NCBI GenBank assembly: GCA_963777905.1
Contig: CAVZSM010000010.1
Coordinates: 62,001-126,000, forward strand
DNA length: 64,000 nucleotides
Origin: Trebonia sp963777905
Lineage (GTDB): Bacteria; Actinomycetota; Actinomycetes; Streptosporangiales; Streptosporangiaceae
Direction: 5' to 3'
Shown one piece after another: positions 42,465 through 51,774 of this stretch; positions within the stretch are counted from its first letter, which is position 1; each line of letters starts with the position of its first letter. Position numbers and translations under genes: made by a program. The notes below the pieces were generated by a model. The model was given only the letters and a program-made list of their open reading frames with translations. It was not told where the DNA came from and ran no database searches.

Positions 42465-43253
42465 ATGACGGCGACCCTCACGGCCAGCGGGCGCGACCTG
42501 CGTGCCCTGGCGGGGATCGTCAGCGAGGACCGCGGCGAGCCCCCGGCACACGGGCTGGCGCCGTCCCTCCTCGGTGACCTGCTGGGCCTGATCCGCTGCG
42601 ATTTCCTGTCATTCGTCGGCATGGACACCGCCCAGCAGGCGGACTGGTTCGCGCAGGCGGCCCCCCTCGAACCCGGCGACGACTGGCAGGAGACCGAGGA
42701 GGACATCGCGCCGTTTTGGCAGCACTACTGGGACAGCCCTTGCTGCAGCTACCCCGACCAGGCCGGCGACCTGCGCAGCGTCACGAAGATCTCGGACTTC
42801 TACTCCGCCCGGCAGTGGCACAGCACCGGAATGCACAGCGACTACATGCGGGAGATCGAGCACGAGATCATGGTGTGCCTGCCCGCTGGGCCCGGGTGGA
42901 CCGCCGATCCCGGGCGGCGGGCCGGCGGGCCGAGCGTGCGGCTGCTGTTCTTCCGCGGGGCCGGCCCGGATTTCTCCGAACGGGACCGCGCGCTGCTTAC
43001 CCTGCTGCGCCCGCACCTGCACCAGGCCTACCTGGACGCGGAGCGCCGCCGCCGGGGCACACCGCAGCTCACCCCCCGGCACTGGGAAGTGCTGCACCTG
43101 GTTGCCGCCGGGCGCACCAACCGCCAGATCGCCCGCCGCCTCGGCGTGACGGAGGCAACCGTGCGCAAGCACCTGGAAAACGTCTACGCCAGGCTGCACG
43201 TCTCCAGCCGCACCGCCGCCGTCACCCGCGCCTTCCCAGACCGGGACACATAG
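42465..43253 (+). CDS. LuxR-family regulator with N-terminal sensor-like domain
   Basis: About 262 residues from ATG 42465 with GAAGGGGG upstream. The N-terminal 180 residues resemble GAF-like domains of orphan actinomycete LuxR proteins (LLGLIRCDFLSFVGMD, FWQHYWDSPCCSYPD, SDFYSARQWHSTGMHSDYM). The C-terminal helix-turn-helix is TPRHWEVLHLVAAGRTNRQI with RLGVTEATVRKHLENVYARL. It likely regulates the divergent small membrane protein gene. It lies inside the interval bounded by the DUF4192-tail repeat. Confidence 0.88.
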   Translation: MTATLTASGRDLRALAGIVSEDRGEPPAHGLAPSLLGDLLGLIRCDFLSFVGMDTAQQADWFAQAAPLEPGDDWQETEEDIAPFWQHYWDSPCCSYPDQAGDLRSVTKISDFYSARQWHSTGMHSDYMREIEHEIMVCLPAGPGWTADPGRRAGGPSVRLLFFRGAGPDFSERDRALLTLLRPHLHQAYLDAERRRRGTPQLTPRHWEVLHLVAAGRTNRQIARRLGVTEATVRKHLENVYARLHVSSRTAAVTRAFPDRDT

Positions 43254-43295
43254 GGACTGATGACCCGGCTGCTGGCCAGCAGCCGCACCCTAACG

Positions 43296-43335
43296 ACGAC
43301 GAAGACGCCCCCACAGCAGGTGAGGCGTGACGCAG
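43296..43335 (+). repeat. Direct repeat, right copy (DUF4192 gene tail)
   Basis: A 90% identical copy of 41690-41729. In frame it still reads DEDAPTAGEA and stop, without the rest of the gene. Together with the left copy it brackets the DUF4242 fragment, the small membrane gene and the LuxR gene. Confidence 0.85.
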
Positions 43336-43473
43336 CAGCCCGACGGCGACCCGATACACTGCCTGAGCCGTTCGTCCCGTTCGGTACGCAGCTTGCCCAC
43401 TTTGTACTCCTGTGCGCATCCTTGTGAGAACCACAGGACGCACAGTGGACCGAAGAGAGCTGAGGAGACGTAA

Positions 43474-44877
43474 GTGACCGGCATCGAAGGACTGCCGCCA
43501 GCCAAGCTCGCGGCTCATCAGGCCGCGGTGGCGCGGCTGCGCGACGCCTACGCCGCGGTGCCCGCAGGCGCGCCCGTGCGTCTCGCGAAGCCGACCTCGA
43601 ACCTGTTCCGGTACCGCGACTCAGGCCCGGGAGACGCGACCACCGTCCACCTGCTCGACGCAGCCGCATTCACCCGGGTCATCCACGTGGATCCGGCCAC
43701 CAGGACGGCCGTGGTCGGCGGCATGACCACCTACGAGGACCTCTGCGACGCCACGCTGCCGCACAACCTGATGCCGCTGGTCGTGCCGCAGCTCAAGACG
43801 ATCACCCTCGGCGGCGCGGTCACCGGCCTCGGGATCGAGTCCACCTCGTTCCGCAACGGCCTGCCGCACGAGTCGGTAACCGAGATGCAGATCCTCACCG
43901 GAGACGGCCGCGTCGTCATAGCCACCAAGGACAACGAGCACAGCGACCTGTTCTACGGCTTCCCGAACTCCTACGGCACCCTCGGCTACTCCCTGGCGCT
44001 CACCATCGAGCTCGAACCCGTCAAGCCGTACGTCCACCTGCGCCACTTCGCCTTCACCGACCCCAAGAGCTGCATGGCGGCGATCGCCGAGATCGCGGCG
44101 ACCAAGAGCTACCAGGGCCACCGCGCCGACTTCCTCGACGGCACCGCGTTCAGCGCAGGCGAGCTGTACCTGAGCGTTGGCGCGTTCAGCGACAAGGCGC
44201 CCTGGGTGAGCGACTACACCGGCCAGCAGATCTACTACGAGTCGGTACGGCGGAACCGCGAGGACTTCCTCACCGTCAAGGACTACATCTGGCGCTGGGA
44301 CACCGACTGGTTCTGGTGCTCCCGCGCGTTCGGCGTGCAGAACAAGGTCATCAGGCGTCTCTGGCCGAGCAGGTACCGCCGCTCGGACGTCTACCGCAAG
44401 CTGGTCGCCTTCGACAGGAGATACGGCCTGACCGCGGTGCTCAACGAAAACCGCGGCCGCCCGCAGCGCGAGATGGTCGTTCAGGACGTCGAGATCCCGG
44501 TGGACCAAGGCGACGTGTTCCTCGAGTTCTTCGAGCGCAGCGTCAAGATGAAGCCGGTCTGGCTGTGCCCGCTGAAGCTGCGCGGCGACCACGCCTGGAC
44601 CCTGTACCCGCTGCGGCCGGGCGACGTGTACGTCAACTTCGGCTTCTGGGGAACGGTCCCGCTGCCGCCGGGGCAGCAGGACGGTTACTACAACCGGATG
44701 GTGGAAGAAGAGGTCAGCGCGCTGGGCGGGCACAAGTCGCTGTACTCCACCGCGTTCTACTCGGAGGAAGAGTTCCGCCGCCGCTACAACGGCGCCGGCT
44801 ACGACAAGCTCAAGGCCGAATACGACGGCGGCGGCCGCCTGCTCGGCCTGTACGACAAATGCGTCCGCGGACGCTGA
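43474..44877 (+). CDS. bfaA: FAD-binding reductase for 10-methyl fatty acids (BfaA/TmsA-like)
   Basis: A 467-residue flavoprotein of the vanillyl-alcohol oxidase/DHCR24 fold from GTG 43474 (GAGGAGACGTAA upstream). The FAD-binding part has RTAVVGGMTTYEDLCDATL and TLGGAVTGLGIESTSFRNG. The C-terminal cap is rich in Trp and Tyr (WRWDTDWFWCSRAFG). In mycobacteria and relatives this protein and the adjacent cyclopropane-synthase-like methyltransferase form 10-methyl branched (tuberculostearic-type) fatty acids: the methyltransferase makes a 10-methylene intermediate that the flavoprotein reduces. Order and 27-base spacing to the partner match. The assignment rests on family and synteny. Confidence 0.85.
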   Translation: MTGIEGLPPAKLAAHQAAVARLRDAYAAVPAGAPVRLAKPTSNLFRYRDSGPGDATTVHLLDAAAFTRVIHVDPATRTAVVGGMTTYEDLCDATLPHNLMPLVVPQLKTITLGGAVTGLGIESTSFRNGLPHESVTEMQILTGDGRVVIATKDNEHSDLFYGFPNSYGTLGYSLALTIELEPVKPYVHLRHFAFTDPKSCMAAIAEIAATKSYQGHRADFLDGTAFSAGELYLSVGAFSDKAPWVSDYTGQQIYYESVRRNREDFLTVKDYIWRWDTDWFWCSRAFGVQNKVIRRLWPSRYRRSDVYRKLVAFDRRYGLTAVLNENRGRPQREMVVQDVEIPVDQGDVFLEFFERSVKMKPVWLCPLKLRGDHAWTLYPLRPGDVYVNFGFWGTVPLPPGQQDGYYNRMVEEEVSALGGHKSLYSTAFYSEEEFRRRYNGAGYDKLKAEYDGGGRLLGLYDKCVRGR

Positions 44878-44904
44878 CGACAAGTCACAAGAAAGGAACG
44901 GCAC

Positions 44905-46194
44905 ATGGCGCTGGCTGAGGTATTCGAGGCGATAGCCGGCCCGGATGCTCCGGTTGAATTCCAGGCATACGACGGGTCCACGGCCGGCCCCCCCGGCTCG
45001 CCGGTCAAGATGACTGTCAGGTCGCCGATCGCCGTCGCCTACCTGGCGCAGGCGCCGGGCGCGCTCGGCCTGGCCCGCGCCTACGTGTCCGGCCACCTGG
45101 ACGTCGACGGCGACATATACACCTTGCTGTCCCGGCTGTCGCGCGCCCAGGAGATGAACATGAGCTGGGCGGACCGGGTCAAGCTCCTGCGGGCGCTCGG
45201 CGGGCCCAAGCTGCTGCTGCCCAGGATCCCCCCGCCCCCGCAAGAGGTACGGGTGACCAGCCGCCTCCTGCGGGTCGGCCGGATGCACTCCAAGCGCCGG
45301 GACGCGAACTCGATCTCGCACCACTACGACGTGTCCAACCGCTTCTACGAGTGGGTGCTCGGCCCGTCGATGGCCTACACCTGCGCCTGCTACCCGACCC
45401 AGGACGCCACGCTGGAAGAGGCGCAGGAGTACAAGTTCGACCTGGTCGCACGCAAGCTCGCGCTCAAGCCGGACATGCGGCTGCTCGACGTCGGCTGCGG
45501 CTGGGGTGGCATGGTGATGCACGCCGCGCGCGAGTACGGCGTCAAGGCGCTCGGCGTCACGCTGTCGGAGCAGCAGGCGCTGTGGGCGCAGCAGGAGATC
45601 AAGAAGGCCGGCCTCGAGGACCTGGCCGAGGTCCGCCACCTCGACTACCGCGACGTGCCCGAGACCGACTTCGACGCGGTCAGCTCGATCGGCCTCACCG
45701 AGCACATCGGCAAGCAGAACGTCCCCGGCTACTTCAGCTTCCTCAACGGCAAGCTCAAGGTCAGCGGCCGGATGCTGAACCACTGCATCACCCGCCCCGA
45801 CAACACCGGCCCTTCCATCAGGAAGGAAGGCTTCATCAACCGCTACGTCTTCCCCGACGGCGAACTCGAGGGCCCGGGCTGGCTGATGAGCGTCATGAAC
45901 GACCACGGCTTCGAGATCAGGCACGAGGAGAACCTGCGGGAGCACTACGCCAAGACCCTCGCCGGCTGGTGCGCCAACCTGGACGCGCACTGGGACGAGG
46001 CGCTCGAGGAGGTCGGCCAGGGCACCGCGCGGGTCTGGCGGCTGTACATGGCGGGCTCCCGGCTCGGCTTCGACCACAACATCGTCCAGCTGCACCAGAT
46101 CCTCGGCGTCAAGCTGCGGGCGGACGGCACGTCCGGGATGCCGCTGCGCCCGGACTGGGAGCCGGCTGAGGCACGCGCCAAGGCTGATGCCTGA
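44905..46194 (+). CDS. bfaB: SAM methyltransferase for 10-methyl fatty acids (BfaB/TmsB-like)
   Basis: A 429-residue enzyme of the cyclopropane fatty acid synthase family, acting on oleoyl chains of phospholipids. Motif I is LLDVGCGWGGMVMHAA; YDVSNRFYEWVLGPSMAYTC, SIGLTEHIGKQNVPGYF and NRYVFPDGELEGPGW are family hallmarks. AAGAAAGGAACG precedes the ATG. Pairing with the FAD protein points to 10-methylene/10-methyl products rather than cyclopropanes. The product would change membrane fluidity. Confidence 0.9.
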   Translation: MALAEVFEAIAGPDAPVEFQAYDGSTAGPPGSPVKMTVRSPIAVAYLAQAPGALGLARAYVSGHLDVDGDIYTLLSRLSRAQEMNMSWADRVKLLRALGGPKLLLPRIPPPPQEVRVTSRLLRVGRMHSKRRDANSISHHYDVSNRFYEWVLGPSMAYTCACYPTQDATLEEAQEYKFDLVARKLALKPDMRLLDVGCGWGGMVMHAAREYGVKALGVTLSEQQALWAQQEIKKAGLEDLAEVRHLDYRDVPETDFDAVSSIGLTEHIGKQNVPGYFSFLNGKLKVSGRMLNHCITRPDNTGPSIRKEGFINRYVFPDGELEGPGWLMSVMNDHGFEIRHEENLREHYAKTLAGWCANLDAHWDEALEEVGQGTARVWRLYMAGSRLGFDHNIVQLHQILGVKLRADGTSGMPLRPDWEPAEARAKADA

Positions 46195-46206
46195 GCCCGG
46201 CGGCGG

Positions 46207-46644
46207 CTACGCGAGCGTACTGGTGAGCGGGGGATGCGCGGCGTGCGGCTTCGCCAGCAGCGGCGAGGTGATCAGGTAGTCGGCGCTGGTGCGGTTGCAG
46301 GCGATCGGGATGTTCCACACCACCGCGATCCTCACCAGGGCCTTCACGTCCGAGTCGTGCGGCTGCGAGCTCATCGGGTCCCAGAAGAACACGAGCATGT
46401 CCAGGCGCCCCGAGGCGATGAGCGCGCCGATCTGCTGGTCGCCGCCAAGCGGGCCGCTCTGGAAGCAGGTGACGGGCAGGTTAAGGAGGTCGCCGAGGAG
46501 CCTGCCGGTCGTGCCGGTCGCGTAGAGCAGGTGCCCGGCGAGGATGTCGCGGTTATGGTCGGCCCACTCGAGGAGGTCGCCCTTCCGGTGGTCGTGGGCA
46601 ACCAGGGCGATGCGCTTCGGTTCTAGTGCGGTCGTCTTGGTCAT
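46207..46644 (-). CDS. mgsA: Methylglyoxal synthase
   Basis: A 145-residue enzyme converting dihydroxyacetone phosphate to methylglyoxal and phosphate. RIALVAHDHRKGDLLEWA is the family start, ATGTTGRLL and SGPLGGDQQIGALI bind phosphate and contain the catalytic Asp, and FFWDPMSSQPHDSDVKAL the second conserved Asp. ATG 46644 fits the family start. It converges on bfaB with 12 bases between stops. Confidence 0.95.
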   Translation of the reverse strand: MTKTTALEPKRIALVAHDHRKGDLLEWADHNRDILAGHLLYATGTTGRLLGDLLNLPVTCFQSGPLGGDQQIGALIASGRLDMLVFFWDPMSSQPHDSDVKALVRIAVVWNIPIACNRTSADYLITSPLLAKPHAAHPPLTSTLA

Positions 46645-46761
46645 GCCGCCAGCGTGCCCGGTCAATGTTGCGGGACTGCCACGAGGGCGTTATCGGATCG
46701 TGTACATAGCGTGGTTACCCGCTACACCGCGAGAACAGGCCAGATGCGGTACCATAAGCAT

Positions 46762-46791
46762 GTGCGTCCTGTCTGGCTGCTCCTTAGCTAG
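46762..46791 (+). CDS. Candidate leucine leader peptide of leuS
   Basis: A nine-codon frame GTG-CGT-CCT-GTC-TGG-CTG-CTC-CTT-AGC-TAG encodes MRPVWLLLS with three adjacent Leu codons. It lies 150 bases before leuS and is followed at once by a GC-rich stem and a hairpin with a T run. This is the layout of ribosome-mediated attenuation: leucyl-tRNA shortage would stall the ribosome at the Leu codons. Leaders of this kind are known for leucine genes in actinobacteria. No ribosome site is evident; a TACCAT element seven bases upstream could allow leaderless translation. Confidence 0.65.
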   Translation: MRPVWLLLS

Positions 46792-46850
46792 CCGCGCCGG
46801 CACAATCTGTCGCTGGCGCGGCCGCTCCTCGTGCTCCGGGGGGCTTTTTT
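46791..46850 (+). promoter_or_regulatory. Attenuator structure upstream of leuS
   Basis: gccgcgcc (46791-46798) pairs with ggcgcggc (46815-46822). Downstream, gctcc (46824-46828) can pair with gggggc (46839-46844) directly before six T, a terminator-like hairpin. A ribosome stalled on the Leu codons would cover the start of the first stem and change folding. The exact antiterminator pairing is not proven by eye. Confidence 0.6.
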
Positions 46851-46911
46851 GTTGGCAGAACTCCTGGGAGCGGAACATTCCCAAGCCGGACCGATCAAGG
46901 GTGAGGACACA

Positions 46912-49431
<2,520 letters not shown>

Positions 49432-49465
49432 CACGCGGCGGTCAGTGATCTGCTCGGGCCGTGGC

Positions 49466-50275
49466 TCATACCCGGCGGAGCACCGCCACCACTTTGCCGA
49501 GGATCTTGGCGTCGTCGCCGAGGATCGGCGTGTAAGCGGGGTTGTGCGGCATCAGCCAGACGTGCCCGTCGCTCCGCTTGAGCGTCTTCACCGTGGCGTC
49601 CCCGTCCACCATCGCGGCCACGATCTCGCCGTTCTCCGCGTCTTCCTGCTGCCGGACGACCACCCAGTCGCCGTCGGCGATCGCCGCGTTGATCATCGAG
49701 TCACCAGCGACGTTCAGCATGAACAGGGTGCCCTCGCCGACTAGCTGCCTGGGCAGCGGCAGGATGTCTTCGACCTGCTCCTCGGCGAGGATCGGGGTGC
49801 CTGCCGCGATCCGGCCGACCAGCGGCACGTAGGTGGCCTCCTGGGAAGCGATGTCCAGCCCGTCGGCGGCGGGCACCAGCTCGGCGTCGGCATCCTTGCT
49901 GTTCTGCTCGGGGCGGACCGCCGGGTGCCCGGGCAGCCGGACCTCGACCGTCCGCGGCCGGCCGACGTCGCGGTGCAGGTAGCCCTTCTTCTGCAGCGTG
50001 GACAGCTGGTAGGAGACGCTCGAGGTGCTGGTCAGCCCGACGGCCTCGCCGATCTCGCGCATCGACGGCGGGTAGCCGCGCTTCTGCACAGAATCCCTGA
50101 TGACCTGCAGGACCTTGCGCTGACGCCAGGTGAGCACGTGGTCAGGGTCCGGCTTGTCGGGCGTTTCCGGTATCACGACCGGCGCGCTGCCCTTGGGCTT
50201 GCGGCCTGGTCTGCCTTTCGGGCGTACCGGCACTTCCGGCAGGTCGGATGTACCGCGTTCTTCAGTGTTTTCCAT
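49466..50275 (-). CDS. lexA: LexA repressor
   Basis: A 269-residue SOS repressor with an actinobacterial N-terminal extension (about 40 residues) before the winged helix (LTWRQRKVLQVIRDSVQKRG, SMREIGEAVGLTSTSSVSY). The peptidase domain has the self-cleavage site Ala158-Gly159 in GRIAAGTPI, Ser193 in VAGDSMINAAI and Lys230 in DATVKTLKR. ATG 50275 is chosen because family similarity begins there. It is divergent from the LysM gene across SOS boxes, as in Mycobacterium and Corynebacterium. Confidence 0.97.
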   Translation of the reverse strand: MENTEERGTSDLPEVPVRPKGRPGRKPKGSAPVVIPETPDKPDPDHVLTWRQRKVLQVIRDSVQKRGYPPSMREIGEAVGLTSTSSVSYQLSTLQKKGYLHRDVGRPRTVEVRLPGHPAVRPEQNSKDADAELVPAADGLDIASQEATYVPLVGRIAAGTPILAEEQVEDILPLPRQLVGEGTLFMLNVAGDSMINAAIADGDWVVVRQQEDAENGEIVAAMVDGDATVKTLKRSDGHVWLMPHNPAYTPILGDDAKILGKVVAVLRRV

Positions 50276-50346
50276 TGACAGCGCCTCCGGAACATGGTTG
50301 TCGCTTATGGATACGAGCCAGCCTAAACCCTGGTTAGGTGTTTCGC

Positions 50347-50360
50347 CAAACATCTGTTCG
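50347..50360. promoter_or_regulatory. LexA (SOS) box upstream of lexA
   Basis: CAAAC-atct-GTTCG matches the actinobacterial CGAAC-N4-GTTCG box with one change and lies 72 bases from the lexA start, giving autoregulation. Confidence 0.65.
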
Positions 50361-50447
50361 ACGTGTCTTCGAAATGTCAGACCCATGCGGTACAAAGGTG
50401 GCATCCGACGTTCGATCGAACTACTATGCGATCGAACGAGTGTACCA

Positions 50448-50463
50448 TCGAACGAACGTTTGG
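50448..50463. promoter_or_regulatory. LexA (SOS) box upstream of the LysM gene
   Basis: tCGAAC-gaac-GTTTGg matches the SOS box with one change and ends 14 bases before the LysM gene start, close enough to block its transcription or initiation. Confidence 0.7.
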
Positions 50464-50476
50464 TCAGGAGGCGGGC

Positions 50477-51127
50477 GTGAAGGCGACGGTAGCGCAGCGG
50501 TCAGACAGCTGGCCGGCCAGCACAGAGGACTCACCTGCAGGTAGCGCCGTCCTTCTGCGGCCGGCCACGCGCCGCCGCGGTTCCGCGCGGGGCGCCGCGG
50601 CCCAGGCGCCGCGCCCGCCGCTGCGGCTCGTCGCCACGGACGGTCGCGTGGTCCGGCCGGCGTCCGGCGAGCCCGTTCGAACAAATCAGACCGCCCCGCC
50701 GGCGCCCCCTCAGCCAGCCGCCGCCCCGGGTCCGGCCGCGACACGCCCGGCCGCGCCCGCCGGCGTGCCGAGCGCCGCCCAGGGTCCGGCGCTTGCCCCG
50801 GTAAGGCTCACCCGGCGCGGCCGGCTTGTCGTCACAGTGATGGCCGTCCTCCTGGTCGCCGCCGGATCCGTGGCTCTCGCGGGCGCGGCCCAGGCGATCG
50901 GGCATTCCGGGGCCCAGGCCCGGCCAGGGACGGCGGGGGCGGCGGGGGCGGCGAGGGCGGCGATCACCAAGGTCGAGGTCCGGCCGGGACAGAGCCTGTG
51001 GACGCTGGCCGAGGCGTACGACCCGAACGCGGACACCCGGCAGGTCATCCAGGAGATCCTGCAGCTGAACTCGCTGAGCACCGACCAGGTGCAGCCCGGC
51101 CAGGTCCTCTGGATGCCCCGCGACTGA
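50477..51127 (+). CDS. LysM-domain protein, probable SOS cell-division inhibitor
   Basis: A 216-residue protein from GTG 50477 with CAGGAGGC upstream. Residues 1-115 are Ala/Pro/Arg-rich and cytoplasmic, 118-140 form a membrane segment (LVVTVMAVLLVAAGSVALAG), and the C-terminus is an extracellular LysM (EVRPGQSLWTLAEAYDPNAD, QEILQLNSL, VQPGQVLWMP). The gene divergent from lexA in other actinobacteria has the same design (Rv2719c/ChiZ, DivS, YneA-like) and halts septation after DNA damage. The SOS box at its start supports that role here. Confidence 0.88.
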   Translation: MKATVAQRSDSWPASTEDSPAGSAVLLRPATRRRGSARGAAAQAPRPPLRLVATDGRVVRPASGEPVRTNQTAPPAPPQPAAAPGPAATRPAAPAGVPSAAQGPALAPVRLTRRGRLVVTVMAVLLVAAGSVALAGAAQAIGHSGAQARPGTAGAAGAARAAITKVEVRPGQSLWTLAEAYDPNADTRQVIQEILQLNSLSTDQVQPGQVLWMPRD

Positions 51128-51194
51128 GCCCGAAATTTTTCTGTTTCGACGGTCGTCACCGCTTGCCTAGCGGCTGCGGTCGGGTTTACCTTTG

Positions 51195-51245
51195 ACCACA
51201 ACATCTAGTAGTTACACAGATGTGGTTCATCCACAAGTTGTGGAT
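51195..51245 (+). promoter_or_regulatory. Paired NrdR boxes upstream of nrdR-nrdJ
   Basis: Box 1, ACCACAACATCTAGTAGT (51195-51212), resembles the actinobacterial NrdR box. Box 2, atccacaagttgtggat (51229-51245), is a 17-bp palindrome. Their centres are about 33 bp apart, three helical turns, which is the usual NrdR layout. Box 2 also resembles two overlapping DnaA boxes. Confidence 0.65.
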
Positions 51246-51282
51246 ATCATGGGGATAAGCGTCGGCATCGGGAGGTGATCGC

Positions 51283-51774
51283 GTGTACTGTCCGTTCTGC
51301 CGCCACCCCGATAGCCGGGTTATCGACAGCCGGGCCTCAGAAGACGGCACCGCGATCCGCCGCCGCAGGTCCTGCCCGGAATGCGGGCGGCGATTCACCA
51401 CGCAGGAGTCGGTCATCTTGATGGTGGCCAAGCGCAGCGGGGTGACCGAGCCGTTCACCAGGGACAAGATCGTCCGGGGCGTGCAGCGCGCCTGCCAGGG
51501 CAGGCCGGTCGACGAGGACCATCTCGCGATGCTCGCCCAGCGGGTCGAGGAGACGATCAGGGCGCGCGGCCTGGCGGAGGTGCCGTCCCACGAGGTGGGG
51601 CTGGCGATCCTCGGGCCGCTTCGCGACCTCGACGAGGTCGCCTACCTCAGGTTCGCCTCGGTCTACCGGGGATTCGAGTCGCTCGACGACTTCGAGAAGG
51701 AAATCACCGCGCTGCGCGGTCGGTACCAGGAAGACGTAACGAAGGACGCTGAGAAGGGGGCAGGGCAGTCATGA
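51283..51774 (+). CDS. nrdR: Transcriptional repressor NrdR
   Basis: A 163-residue repressor of ribonucleotide reductase genes, from GTG 51283 with GGAGGTGATC upstream. A zinc ribbon with Cys3, Cys6, Cys31 and Cys34 (MYCPFCRHP, SCPECGRRF) binds DNA, and the ATP-cone (about 49-139: VTEPFTRDKIVRGVQRACQG, EVAYLRFASVYRGF) senses ATP/dATP. It overlaps nrdJ by four bases (ATGA), so the two are coupled and autoregulated through the upstream boxes. Confidence 0.97.
   Translation: MYCPFCRHPDSRVIDSRASEDGTAIRRRRSCPECGRRFTTQESVILMVAKRSGVTEPFTRDKIVRGVQRACQGRPVDEDHLAMLAQRVEETIRARGLAEVPSHEVGLAILGPLRDLDEVAYLRFASVYRGFESLDDFEKEITALRGRYQEDVTKDAEKGAGQS

Noticed and set aside
43621..46095. 824-codon open frame antisense to bfaA and bfaB
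   Set aside because: Shadow of two established genes; no ribosome site or domain.
46645..46911. T-box riboswitch upstream of leuS
   Set aside because: No T-box core sequence or specifier stem is present; a leader peptide with Leu codons explains the layout better.
51128..51282. Cobalamin riboswitch upstream of nrdR-nrdJ
   Set aside because: The region is too short and lacks the conserved B12-box; only NrdR-type sites are visible.
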